54,662 bases of DNA from Gammaproteobacteria bacterium (GCA_028870275.1 JAGWPY010000032.1:1-54662); one strand, 5' to 3'; shown: positions 7,514 through 15,748, counted from the first letter of the stretch. The notes: a model not told the origin generated them from the letters alone. Translations and numbers: made by a program.

Positions 7514-8508
7514 GGTCCACCCCTCTCCTCGTGCGCGGCGCGCGCCTCTGCGACCTGGTCGGTGATGCTGATCGCCGTGCGCAGCGCGAGGAGACCGTCC
7601 TCGCCGCTGACCGGCGCAGGGCCGCCCGTCGCGGCCGCGGCGAGAAACGCCTCGATCTCGTCCCGCAGGGCGTCGCCCTGATCGTAATTGGTCTCGTCGA
7701 TCGCCACCTGCGGAGTGCCGTCCGCGGCGGTGCCGCCCTTGCGGATCACCGTGCGTACCTTCTGGTGCAGGTCGAGAGACACGTAGGCATCGTCCTGGAA
7801 GAGTCGCAGGCGGCGCTCGGTCTTCAGGCTCACCCGGCTGGCGGTCGCGTTGGCGACGCAGCCGTTCGCAAAGCGCAGGCGCGCATTGGCGATGTCGATC
7901 TCCCCGGAGAACACGCTGGTGCCCACCGCATCGACCGAGACCACCGGTGAACGTACGATCGACAGGATCAGATCGATGTCGTGAATCATCAGGTCGAGCA
8001 CGACGTCGACGTCGGTACCGCGCGCCTTGAACGGCGCGAGCCGCGCGGACTCCACGAAACGCGGCACGGCGAGGAGCGGCTGCAGCGAACGGACGGCGGC
8101 GTTGAACCGCTCCAGATGCCCGACCTGAAGAATCCGGCCGGCGCGCTTCGCCGCCGCGATCAGACTCTCGCCCTCGGCGACGGTGACGGTCATCGGTTTC
8201 TCGACCAGCACGTGCGCACCTCCTTCGAGGAACGCGTGCGCGATCGGGTGATGCGTCGGGGTCGGCGTGACGATGCTGACCGCGTCGACGCGACCGACCA
8301 ATTCGCGGTAATCGGTGGTCGCCTCGCAACCGAGCTCGGCCGCGAGGGCGGCGGCCGCGGCGCCATTCGAATCGGCGACCGCGACCAGGCGGGAGCGGTC
8401 CAGCGCCGCGTACTTCTGCGCATGAAAGCGGCCGAGATAGCCGACGCCGACGACCGCGGTGCGCAACCGCCCGTCGGGACTGGGTTTTTCTGCCCTCACC
8501 CGCCACAT
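7510..8508 (-). CDS. Gfo/Idh/MocA family NAD(P)-dependent oxidoreductase
   Basis: This 332-residue dehydrogenase has an N-terminal Rossmann fold (VVGVGYLGRFHAQKYA), the EKP motif (HVLVEKPMTV) with the catalytic-region Lys, and GHLERFNAAV. A C-terminal alpha/beta domain includes TDVDVVLDLMIHDIDLIL. That last motif and ERFN are typical of the branch often found near lpxA/lpxB and related to the UDP-GlcNAc 3-dehydrogenase GnnA; no GnnB-like aminotransferase is present here, so this remains inference. The start is either ATG 8508 or GTG 8499; a TACAAT box overlapping the ATG favours GTG. It heads the coupled minus-strand cluster. Confidence 0.85.
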   Translation of the reverse strand: MWRVRAEKPSPDGRLRTAVVGVGYLGRFHAQKYAALDRSRLVAVADSNGAAAAALAAELGCEATTDYRELVGRVDAVSIVTPTPTHHPIAHAFLEGGAHVLVEKPMTVTVAEGESLIAAAKRAGRILQVGHLERFNAAVRSLQPLLAVPRFVESARLAPFKARGTDVDVVLDLMIHDIDLILSIVRSPVVSVDAVGTSVFSGEIDIANARLRFANGCVANATASRVSLKTERRLRLFQDDAYVSLDLHQKVRTVIRKGGTAADGTPQVAIDETNYDQGDALRDEIEAFLAAAATGGPAPVSGEDGLLALRTAISITDQVAEARAAHEERGGP

Positions 8509-8551
8509 TGTACCGCGCCGCGGCGCGGCACGGAGCGGAATCGTCTACAAT
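8507..8551. promoter_or_regulatory. Divergent promoter region with two TACAAT boxes
   Basis: The minus strand carries TACAAT at 8512-8507 and the plus strand TACAAT at 8546-8551. Each is followed by only 7 or 6 bases before an in-frame start codon (GTG 8499 minus, ATG 8558 plus). -35 boxes are not convincing in the GC-rich 34 bases between. The spacing suggests leaderless messages in both directions. Confidence 0.5.
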
Positions 8552-8557
8552 TGAGTG

Positions 8558-8851
8558 ATGCGGATCTCGAGCCTATTGGGCCATTACGGCGGCTGGCGCC
8601 AGGAACTCGTGGCCCTGCTCGCCTGGCTGGCGGCCGGCGCACTGATCCTGCCGTTGCTGATCTATCTCTGCGGCGTGAGTTTCCTGGGGCCGCTCGACGG
8701 CGGCGGCCTCGGCCGCACCTATGGAACCGTCTTCTCTGGGCTCTACGGCGGAGCGCCATCGTCCTGGGTCGTGCTCGTCGGGCCGTACGCGCTCTTTCTG
8801 CTGTTGCGACTGCTGCGCCTCTGGTGGCGGGTCGGGGCCGCGGCCAACTAA
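8558..8851 (+). CDS. Small membrane protein, unknown function
   Basis: This protein of about 97 residues has two strongly hydrophobic stretches (LVALLAWLAAGALILPLLIYLCG and VVLVGPYALFLLLRLLRLWW, each readable as a membrane helix). A Gly-rich link (GGGLGRTYGTVFSGLYGG) joins them, with a short cytoplasm-like basic end. I do not recognise a family. A GTG sits immediately before the ATG; ATG 8558 is preferred because the TACAAT box ends 6 bases upstream. The next gene, an HDOD-GGDEF protein, starts 75 bases downstream on the same strand, so a sensory link is possible but unproven. Confidence 0.6.
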   Translation: MRISSLLGHYGGWRQELVALLAWLAAGALILPLLIYLCGVSFLGPLDGGGLGRTYGTVFSGLYGGAPSSWVVLVGPYALFLLLRLLRLWWRVGAAAN

Positions 8852-8926
8852 AGAATCCCGCGCGGCGGACGTTAACCGGAATTGAGCGGACCGCCCAATC
8901 GGTCCGCAGGAGACCGGAGTCCGAGC

Positions 8927-10471
8927 ATGACCGTCGATTTCGCCCAGGGGCCGCTGGCGACGATCAGTCTGCCATCGCCGCCGGGCGTGGCGGCACGGAT
9001 CATCGACCTCGCCCAGGATCCCACGACCGAGATGGATCAGGTCGCGAAGGTGATTGGCATGGATCCGGCGCTCACGGCGAAGGTCCTACGCATCGCCAAT
9101 TCCCCCCTGTATGCGCAACGGCGCCGAAGCGAGAACCTGCGCCAGGCGCTGGTCGTGCTTGGACTGAACGCGACTCTCGCGCTCGCCCTGAGCTTCACGC
9201 TGGTGAAGTCCCTGCGCGGCACCCGTCCCAATGGTCTCGACTACCCGCGGTACTGGCGACGCGCACTGCTCAGCGCGACCGCGGCCCGCGCGCTGATCGA
9301 TGCACTGCGCCGACCCCGGGCCGAGGAATGCTTTCTCGCCGGGCTCCTGCAGGACGTCGGCATGCTGCTGCTCGACGCCGCGCATCCTGCACTCTATGCC
9401 GGCGCAGCGGCCACGCAGTCGGACCATGCTTCGCTGGTCGAATTCGAGCTGCAGCGGGTGAAGACCGACCACGCTGCGATCGGTGCCGCGGCGATGCGGC
9501 GCTGGCGCCTGCCCGAACGGATCGCGCGGGCGATCGGCGCCAGCCACGGCTCCAGGCCCCGGCCGGCGGTCGATGACGAGGACCTGTTCGATCACTGCGT
9601 GGCTCTGTCCGGGCCCATCGCGGACCTGTTCCTCGCGCCCGAGGACAGGCGCGAATTCGCCGAGGAGGCGCTCGCGGTCGAACGGGGCACGGGACTCGAC
9701 AAGGCTCACTTCGGCCAGGTGCTCGCATCGATCGGCGCGATCATTGCCGATACGGAGCAGTTGTTCGACGCGACACTGCTCGACCCGCAGGAGACCGAGC
9801 GGACCCTCGAGCAGGCGCGCGAAGTGCTGATGATCCGCAATCTGCAGGTGCTGCGCGACATCAACGTGTTGAGGGCGGTCGCCGAAAGCTCCTCGACGCG
9901 CGCCCAGGAGCTCGAAGAGGCATCCCGCCGGGATGCCCTGACCGGCGCCTACAATCGCGCCTACCTCGATCGCATCCTGGCGAGCGAGTTCGAGAATTCG
10001 CTGCGCCACGGCTGGCCGCTCAGCGTGGCCTTCGCGGACCTGGACAATTTCAAGTCGATCAATGACCGCTTCGGCCACGCGGCGGGAGACGCAATCCTGC
10101 GCACTACCGCGCGAATCCTGCGCGAGAACACCCGGGAATCCGATCTTCTCGCACGTTACGGCGGCGAGGAATTCGTCGTGGTGCTGCCGGCGACCGATTC
10201 GCTCACCGCGCGCCAGGTCTGCGAGCGGATCGTCGTGGCCTTCCAGGAGACTCGGCACGAGATCGGTTCGACGCACGCCATCGTCACGATCTCGATCGGC
10301 TGCGCAACCCACGGCGCCCGGTCGCCATTCACCGACGTCGACTCCCTGGTCGATGCCGCGGACCGCGCGCTCTACACCGCGAAGATGCGCGGTCGCAATC
10401 TGGTCGTGCCGTTCGAGCGCGGCGCGACCGACCTCGCGCCGTCGGCCGCGCGTCTGCGCCGCAGCGTCTGA
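8927..10471 (+). CDS. HDOD domain diguanylate cyclase
   Basis: This 514-residue protein pairs an N-terminal HDOD domain (about 15-215) with a C-terminal GGDEF domain (about 330-490). HDOD markers are VIGMDPALTAKVLRIANSPLY and FLAGLLQDVGMLLL, where Gln replaces the His of true HD hydrolases, as expected for HDOD. GGDEF begins at DALTGAYNR. The active-site motif GGEEF (412-416) is intact, and an RESD inhibitory I-site lies five residues before it, so c-di-GMP synthesis with product inhibition is predicted. The protein appears soluble. I chose ATG 8927 (GGAG upstream) over a TTG 45 bases earlier. The likely input is a phosphorelay or unknown cue. Confidence 0.9.
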   Translation: MTVDFAQGPLATISLPSPPGVAARIIDLAQDPTTEMDQVAKVIGMDPALTAKVLRIANSPLYAQRRRSENLRQALVVLGLNATLALALSFTLVKSLRGTRPNGLDYPRYWRRALLSATAARALIDALRRPRAEECFLAGLLQDVGMLLLDAAHPALYAGAAATQSDHASLVEFELQRVKTDHAAIGAAAMRRWRLPERIARAIGASHGSRPRPAVDDEDLFDHCVALSGPIADLFLAPEDRREFAEEALAVERGTGLDKAHFGQVLASIGAIIADTEQLFDATLLDPQETERTLEQAREVLMIRNLQVLRDINVLRAVAESSSTRAQELEEASRRDALTGAYNRAYLDRILASEFENSLRHGWPLSVAFADLDNFKSINDRFGHAAGDAILRTTARILRENTRESDLLARYGGEEFVVVLPATDSLTARQVCERIVVAFQETRHEIGSTHAIVTISIGCATHGARSPFTDVDSLVDAADRALYTAKMRGRNLVVPFERGATDLAPSAARLRRSV

Positions 10472-10478
10472 AGACGGA

Positions 10479-12113
10479 TCAGTTCTCGCGCGCGGGGGCG
10501 TTGCGCTGGCCGTGCCGCCAGTCCGGGAACCGCTCGATGCTCGCCAGCCGGATGCCGACCGCAAAATAGAGTCGTAGGTCCTCGAGCGTGCCACGCACGT
10601 CCCAAGTGGGCAGGTACCGGTCCGCCGGACGCAGATACGCCCGAGAGAAATACCGGTCGACCTGTTCACCGCCCCAGACGGGCCCCATCGCCGCATCGTC
10701 GGGACCGCCGATCGCGTACAGCGAGGGCAGGCCGCGGCCAGCGAACACTGCGGCGTCCGAACGCGCGAACCTCAGGCGCATCGGTTGCGGGTCACCGTGG
10801 ACCAGGCGACCCTGGAGATCGGCGGCCGCGACCAGGAAATGGTCGAGCTGTGACTCGCCGAAGGCGAACGAGGACACGTCGCGCGTCGGCCCGCCGACGT
10901 GCAGCATCTCGAGATCGATGTCGGCGACCGTGCTGGTGAGCGGACAGCGCGGGTGGTCCGCGTACCAGGCGGCGCCCAGCGAACCGTATTCGCCCGCTGT
11001 CGTCGCCAGGAACACGATCGATCGCTGCGGTTCGGCGCGCGCGAAACGTTGCGCGAGCAGCAGCAGACCGGCCACGCCGGTCGCATCATCCACCGCCCCG
11101 GGCAGCGCCGCGGATCGCCCGCCTTCGCTCACCCGGCCGAGCTGGTCCCAGTGGGCGCTGTACAGGACGCACTCGCGCGGATGCCTGCGGCCCTTGACGA
11201 AGGCCGCGACGTTCTGCGAGTCGAAGCGCCGCACGGTCTCGCGTACCGACGCCTGCGCCTCGAGACCGAGATCGAGGGCGCGGAAATCGGCCGCCTGCGC
11301 GCGGGCCGCCGCGACCGCGAAATTCTCGCCCGCGGCCGAGAACACCTGCCGAGCCGCCGACGCGCTCAGCCAGCCCTCGACGAGCGGCTCCGAGGCATGG
11401 CCATCGGCGGCGGGAGCCTCGATCAGCCCCCCGGTGTAGCGGTTCATCAGGGCCGACCAGGGTTCGGCGGCCGGGGAGTCGACCTGCAGCAGCAGCACGC
11501 CTCGAGCGCCGTGACGCGCGGCCTCGGCGAACTTGTAGCGGGCGAGGCCGTAGTTCTCGATCGCGCTGCGCCCCGCGGTGCTCACGCCGGGCGGCAGCCC
11601 GTCGAGCACGAGCACCGTGCGTCCTCGCACGTCGGCGCCGGCGTAGTCGTGGCGATTCAGCTCCAGCGAGTCGATGCCGTAGCCGACGAACACGACGCGG
11701 CTCGCGCGCAGCGACCCCGAGCCGCTCTCCCTGGGGGTCCACAACAGCATGCCGGACGGATAGGCGATCCGTATGGCGGCGCCCTCCTTGCCGGTCGGCG
11801 AGAATGCCAGGCGAGGCGCGACCGCCGGCCGGAGTTCCACGAGCGGCACCTGCTGCGTGTAGGAGTCGCCGAAGGCGGGCTTCAGGCCGAACTCGCCCAG
11901 ACGCCCGGCCAGATAGGCGACCGTGGCATGCGCCCCGGCGGTGCCGGGCCGGCGGCCGTCGAATCGCGCCGACGCGATCGTCGCCAATTCGCGACGCAGG
12001 CCCGCGTCGTCGAATTCGACCGCGACCCGGGGTCGCGGCGGCGCATGGGCGCAGGCGGCGAGCGCGCACACTCCGCCGAGGGTCAACGAGCGGAGCGGAC
12101 GCGGCCAGCGCAT
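10479..12113 (-). CDS. M28-like lipoprotein, probably inactive peptidase
   Basis: This 544-residue lipoprotein (lipobox LAAC, Cys21) has an inserted apical PA-like region (about 130-250) and an M28 aminopeptidase fold. Two metal-site motifs remain: SAHWDQLG (His321, Asp323) and GAVDDATG (Asp342). Others are changed. The usual Glu-Glu pair reads TTAGEYGS (Gly374-Glu375), so the general base is lost. The ligand Asp of the NxD segment is Glu402. RSDHF reads RSDAA (Ala454), and YHxPxD reads YLRPAD (Leu494), removing the last His ligand. The C-terminal WDVRGTLEDL still matches the family. A periplasmic non-catalytic role is inferred. ATG 12113 follows CCCGGAG. Confidence 0.82.
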   Translation of the reverse strand: MRWPRPLRSLTLGGVCALAACAHAPPRPRVAVEFDDAGLRRELATIASARFDGRRPGTAGAHATVAYLAGRLGEFGLKPAFGDSYTQQVPLVELRPAVAPRLAFSPTGKEGAAIRIAYPSGMLLWTPRESGSGSLRASRVVFVGYGIDSLELNRHDYAGADVRGRTVLVLDGLPPGVSTAGRSAIENYGLARYKFAEAARHGARGVLLLQVDSPAAEPWSALMNRYTGGLIEAPAADGHASEPLVEGWLSASAARQVFSAAGENFAVAAARAQAADFRALDLGLEAQASVRETVRRFDSQNVAAFVKGRRHPRECVLYSAHWDQLGRVSEGGRSAALPGAVDDATGVAGLLLLAQRFARAEPQRSIVFLATTAGEYGSLGAAWYADHPRCPLTSTVADIDLEMLHVGGPTRDVSSFAFGESQLDHFLVAAADLQGRLVHGDPQPMRLRFARSDAAVFAGRGLPSLYAIGGPDDAAMGPVWGGEQVDRYFSRAYLRPADRYLPTWDVRGTLEDLRLYFAVGIRLASIERFPDWRHGQRNAPAREN

Positions 12114-12133
12114 CACCAGAGGACTCCGGGACT

Positions 12134-12424
12134 CTAGCGAACCAAGGCGTACCGCAGGATCATCGCGCAGATCACCGCGACCGTGGCGATGTGCGCGAAC
12201 GACCGCCAGGCGCGCAGTTGCAGCTGCCCGAGGAAACTCGCCGCGGCCGCGGCAGTCAGACAAGCGAAGCCGACCAGCAGCGAGACCAGCCGGGGAACGG
12301 TACCCGCGAGCTCCGGGTGCGATCCGGACATCGACGAGTAGATGATCGAAAGTACCGCGAGGCTGAAGGTCGCGGAGACGGAGGTTCCGAGCAGGATACC
12401 GAACAGGACCGTCAGCGGACGCAT
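12134..12424 (-). CDS. Small membrane protein, unknown function
   Basis: This 96-residue protein has three hydrophobic segments: TVLFGILLGTSVSATFSLAV, VSLLVGFACLTAAAAASFLG and HIATVAVICAMILRYAL. It is probably an inner membrane protein; I recognise no family. ATG 12424 is preferred over a TTG nine codons upstream. It lies 20 bases upstream of the M28-like gene on the same strand and is divergent from prc, so it may be co-transcribed with the lipoprotein gene. Confidence 0.6.
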   Translation of the reverse strand: MRPLTVLFGILLGTSVSATFSLAVLSIIYSSMSGSHPELAGTVPRLVSLLVGFACLTAAAAASFLGQLQLRAWRSFAHIATVAVICAMILRYALVR

Positions 12425-12439
12425 GCGGGAAATCTCGGA

Positions 12440-12445
12440 TACAAT
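12440..12445 (+). promoter_or_regulatory. -10 box upstream of prc
   Basis: TACAAT lies in the divergent region, about 66 bases before the prc start codon. No good -35 is seen. An AGGAG ribosome site at 12497-12501 serves the GTG start. Confidence 0.4.
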
Positions 12446-12511
12446 GCCCAATCAGCCATTATTCGCCACCCCCGTTCGGGTCGGACGTTAGTTTACAGGA
12501 GAATCGGAACG

Positions 12512-14680
12512 GTGATCACCAAAGCGTCGAATGCCGCGCGCTCGCGCTGGATGACCGGCATGGCCGTCGGCCTGGGCGCAGTCGCGCTCGCGGCCCTGCT
12601 CGGCGCTGCGATGACCTCGACGCATGCGACCACGGCGGCGACGAACGGTTCCCCGCCCGCGCTCGCCCCAACCGCCCAGGAAGGCTATGTGGCCCGCCGG
12701 GTCGCGGACATCGTCGCGCGCGAACACTATCGGCGCGAGCCGCTCGACGATCAGCTCTCCAGCCTGATCCTCGATCGCTACCTGAACACGCTCGACGGCG
12801 AACGCAGTTATTTCTACGCAAGCGACATCGCCGAGTTCGATCACTACCGGTATGAGCTGGACGATGCGATCCGCTCGGGCGACATGTCGCCCGCCTTCGC
12901 GATCTTCCGCCGCTACCAGCAGCGCACCACCGAACGCATGAACTACGCGATCGGACTGCTCGCCAAGGAGCCCGATTTCAACGTCGACGAGTCCTTCGCG
13001 TTCGACCGGTCCAAACAGCCCTGGCCGGTCGACCAGGCGGAGATGGACGAGCTCTGGCGCAAGCGGGTCAAGAACGACGAGCTTTCCCTGCTGCTCGCCG
13101 GCAAGAAGTGGCCGGGGATCGTCCAGACGCTGCGCGATCGCTACCAGCACGTGATCCGCAGGATCGACCAGACCAAGCCGGAGGACGTGTTCGAGGCGTT
13201 CATGAACGCATACGTACTTTCGCTCGACCCGCACTCGAATTATTTCTCGCCGCGGGACTCCGAGGAATACAACATCCAGATGAGCCTGAGCTACGAGGGC
13301 ATCGGCGCCTCGCTCCAGATGCACGACGACTATGTCACGGTGGTCGACGTGATCCCCGGCGGCCCGGCCGCGATCAGCGGCAAGCTCGCCCCGAACGACC
13401 GCATCACCGCGATCGGCGAGGGCCCGAAGGGCGACATGGTCGACGTGATCGGCTGGCGGCTGGACGACGTGGTGCAGAAGATCCGCGGCCCCGGCGGCAC
13501 CCAGGTTCGGCTGCAGATCCTGCCGGCGGGCGCGGCGCCGGGCTCGCCGCAGAAAGTGCTGACCTTCACGCGCAATCGCATATCGCTCGACGCACAGGCG
13601 GCTCAGGCGAACATGCGCGAAGTCGAGCGGGACGGCCGCAAGATCAAGGTCGGCGTGATCAAGGTGCCGAGTTTCTACCAGGACTACGACGCGAACCGCG
13701 CGGGGGTCAAGGATTACCGCAGTACCACCCGGGACGTGAAACGGCTGATCGACAAGCTGCGCGGCGAAGGCATGCAGGTGTTGATCATGGACCTGCGTGG
13801 CAACGGCGGCGGCTATCTGCCCGAGGCCGAGTCGATGGTCGGGTTGTTCATCCACCGCGGACCCGTGGTCCAGCTGCGCGACACCACCGGCCACATCGAG
13901 GTCGACGACGACCCGGACCCGGCGATCTTCTATTCCGGTCCCCTGATCGTGCTGGTCGATCGCCTCAGCGCTTCGGCGTCCGAGATCTTCTCCGGAGCGC
14001 TCCAGGACTACGGACGCGCGGTGATCGTCGGCCAGGAGACCTATGGAAAGGGCACGGTGCAGAACGCGCATCCCCTCAATTACTCGCTCTTCGGCCACAA
14101 GCCCGACCTCGGTCAGCTCAACGTCACCATCGGCAAGTACTATCGGGTCACCGGCGGCAGCACCCAGGATCGGGGCGTGATGCCCGACATCGCCCTGCCC
14201 TCGCTGATCGACATTCACGAAGTCGGCGAGAACACGCACGATCGCGCGCTGCCCTGGGACCAGATCCAGCCCGCCGACTTCACGGCAGAGGCCAACCTGG
14301 CGCCGGTGATCGCGGAACTGGGCAAAATGCACGACGTGAGGACCCGCGACAGCGCCGATTTCCGTTACCTCGACGCGGACATCGCCGCGGTGGACGCCAT
14401 GCGCGCCGAGAAGACCTTGTCCCTGTCGCTGAAGGTGCGCCAGGCCGAGCAGGCTCGGGAGGACGCCGCGCGCCTGGCCCGGGAAAACGCCTGGCGGGTC
14501 GCCCACGGCAAGGCGCCGTTGAAGTCCGTCGATCAGATCAAGCACGACGAATCGGCCGGGATCATCCTCGCCGAGGCCTCACAGATCGCCGCGGATTACG
14601 CCACCCTCCCCGCGGGGACGCCGGTTCCGGCGCCGGCCCGGGCGGTGTCGGGTGCGCAGCGCGCCCCGGGCGGTCACTGA
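12512..14680 (+). CDS. prc: Periplasmic carboxy-terminal processing protease Prc/Tsp (S41)
   Basis: This 722-residue tail-specific protease trims or destroys periplasmic proteins with apolar C-termini and, in E. coli, works with NlpI on peptidoglycan hydrolases. It has an N-terminal signal or anchor helix (about 13-32), a helical N-domain, a PDZ domain (about 262-350, YEGIGASLQ through NDRITAIGEG) and the S41 catalytic domain. The Ser-Lys dyad is Ser488 (in SASASEIFSG) and Lys513 (in YGKGTVQ), 25 residues apart as in E. coli Tsp. A C-terminal DUF3340-like helical region follows. The frame is open far upstream, but GTG 12512 follows AGGAG and precedes the signal. Confidence 0.94.
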   Translation: MITKASNAARSRWMTGMAVGLGAVALAALLGAAMTSTHATTAATNGSPPALAPTAQEGYVARRVADIVAREHYRREPLDDQLSSLILDRYLNTLDGERSYFYASDIAEFDHYRYELDDAIRSGDMSPAFAIFRRYQQRTTERMNYAIGLLAKEPDFNVDESFAFDRSKQPWPVDQAEMDELWRKRVKNDELSLLLAGKKWPGIVQTLRDRYQHVIRRIDQTKPEDVFEAFMNAYVLSLDPHSNYFSPRDSEEYNIQMSLSYEGIGASLQMHDDYVTVVDVIPGGPAAISGKLAPNDRITAIGEGPKGDMVDVIGWRLDDVVQKIRGPGGTQVRLQILPAGAAPGSPQKVLTFTRNRISLDAQAAQANMREVERDGRKIKVGVIKVPSFYQDYDANRAGVKDYRSTTRDVKRLIDKLRGEGMQVLIMDLRGNGGGYLPEAESMVGLFIHRGPVVQLRDTTGHIEVDDDPDPAIFYSGPLIVLVDRLSASASEIFSGALQDYGRAVIVGQETYGKGTVQNAHPLNYSLFGHKPDLGQLNVTIGKYYRVTGGSTQDRGVMPDIALPSLIDIHEVGENTHDRALPWDQIQPADFTAEANLAPVIAELGKMHDVRTRDSADFRYLDADIAAVDAMRAEKTLSLSLKVRQAEQAREDAARLARENAWRVAHGKAPLKSVDQIKHDESAGIILAEASQIAADYATLPAGTPVPAPARAVSGAQRAPGGH

Positions 14681-14692
14681 CCCGCCCGGGGC
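14663..14692. terminator. Bidirectional hairpin spanning the prc stop
   Basis: An 11-base perfect stem (14663-14673 with 14682-14692, core CCCCGGGCGG/CCGCCCGGGG) encloses an 8-base loop that contains the prc TGA (14678-14680). It lies between two convergent genes. There is no T-run, so Rho-independent action is uncertain. Confidence 0.5.
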
Positions 14693-14707
14693 CCGTCCGG
14701 CTCGCGC

Positions 14708-15748
14708 TCAGCGCAGCAACAGCGTGAACAGGTCCCAGTAGTCCTCGGCGAGCACGTTCCACTGGGTCGTCGAGCCGGCCTTCGCCGCACGGGCGGGCGA
14801 CAGGGAGTCCGCGGTCGGGACCGTGTCGGCGGGATTGCGGTACTCGCAGACGGCACGCAGCCGCTCGAGCTTGGCCTTGACGAGCACGTTGATCCTCGCC
14901 TGACCGTTCACCGCGGCGACCGCACCCTGGATCCTCTGCATGTAGCCGTCGCACTCGGCCCGCGAACCGAAGGTCATCTCCTGGACACGACGGGCGACCG
15001 CCTCTTTGGCCCTTGCGGCGATCCCGAACCCATCGACGGTCTCGCACAGCAGCTCGGCGTAGCCGATGATCGCGAGGTTGATGGTGCGTCGTGCCGGCAG
15101 GGAAATGCCGGGGAACGGTGCCGCCGGTTCGCCGACGATCGCATTGCGCTCGAGCTGCAGATCACGGACGTCGCCATCGGCCGCGGCCACCTCCGAGCGC
15201 AATGACTGGAGCGCCTTCTGCAGTTCGCGGCGGCGGAAATAGTGCCAGAACGCTCCGAGCCTCGCATGCTCGTTCTCGCCCGAGGACAGCCGCACGCGCA
15301 GCTCGTCGGCACGCACCCGCGCGTCGCGCAGACGTTCGTCCGCCGCGGATAGACGCGACGAGCGTTCCGCCGCGCACTGTTCGCGGAATCTCGCGGTCTC
15401 GCGCTCCTCCTGCTGCCGCGACAGATCGCCGGCGAAAGTCGCGAGCCGCTGATGACAGATCTTCCAGAGCGCGCGCAGCTGATAGAACACGAGCGCGCTG
15501 AACCCGGCGCCCGGGTCGGCGAGCAGTTCGCCGAGCGCGTCGAGCTGTTCCTGGACGCGGATGGTCGCGCCCTCCTGTTGTTTCAGGCGGTCGCGCATCA
15601 GATGAAATTCGTCCTGCAGATCCGCGTAGGCCTTCTTAAGGCCCGCGCGATTCTGGAAGAGCTGCATCAAGCGCTCGTCTTCGGCACCAGCCGGGGCGCG
15701 CTCGCTGCGGAACGGATTCAGTCGGTCGATCAAGCTTGAGTCCCGCAC
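14708..15748 (-). CDS. Coiled-coil protein of unknown function
   Basis: This protein of about 346 residues has no family I recognise. Residues about 30-200 are charged and heptad-like (LMQLFQNRAGLKKAYADLQ onward, then many Glu/Arg/Leu repeats), predicting a long coiled coil. The C-terminal half is globular-looking, with INLAIIGYAELL, EAVARRVQEMTFGSRAECDGYM and a Trp-rich end (TQWNVLAEDYWDLFTLLLR). No signal peptide or membrane helix is seen, so it is cytoplasmic. The start is uncertain: GTG 15748 has GGAG 9 bases upstream, while GTG 15763 and a downstream TTG are alternatives. It sits 28-43 bases downstream of the DUF1249 gene and may be co-transcribed. Confidence 0.7.
   Translation of the reverse strand: MRDSSLIDRLNPFRSERAPAGAEDERLMQLFQNRAGLKKAYADLQDEFHLMRDRLKQQEGATIRVQEQLDALGELLADPGAGFSALVFYQLRALWKICHQRLATFAGDLSRQQEERETARFREQCAAERSSRLSAADERLRDARVRADELRVRLSSGENEHARLGAFWHYFRRRELQKALQSLRSEVAAADGDVRDLQLERNAIVGEPAAPFPGISLPARRTINLAIIGYAELLCETVDGFGIAARAKEAVARRVQEMTFGSRAECDGYMQRIQGAVAAVNGQARINVLVKAKLERLRAVCEYRNPADTVPTADSLSPARAAKAGSTTQWNVLAEDYWDLFTLLLR

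Noticed and set aside
2278-8508. An integrated island at ssrA with att sites
   Set aside because: I found no integrase and no second copy of the ssrA 3' end in the window; the cluster is reported only as accessory.
11804-12511. Upstream extension of the prc frame giving a 958-residue protein
   Set aside because: The extra part runs antisense through the M28-like and small membrane genes, has biased composition, and precedes a proper signal sequence and ribosome site at GTG 12512.
12488-14545. A 685-codon open frame antisense to prc
   Set aside because: Rich in His/Val/Arg without motifs; the sense frame has the complete PDZ-S41 architecture and catalytic dyad.
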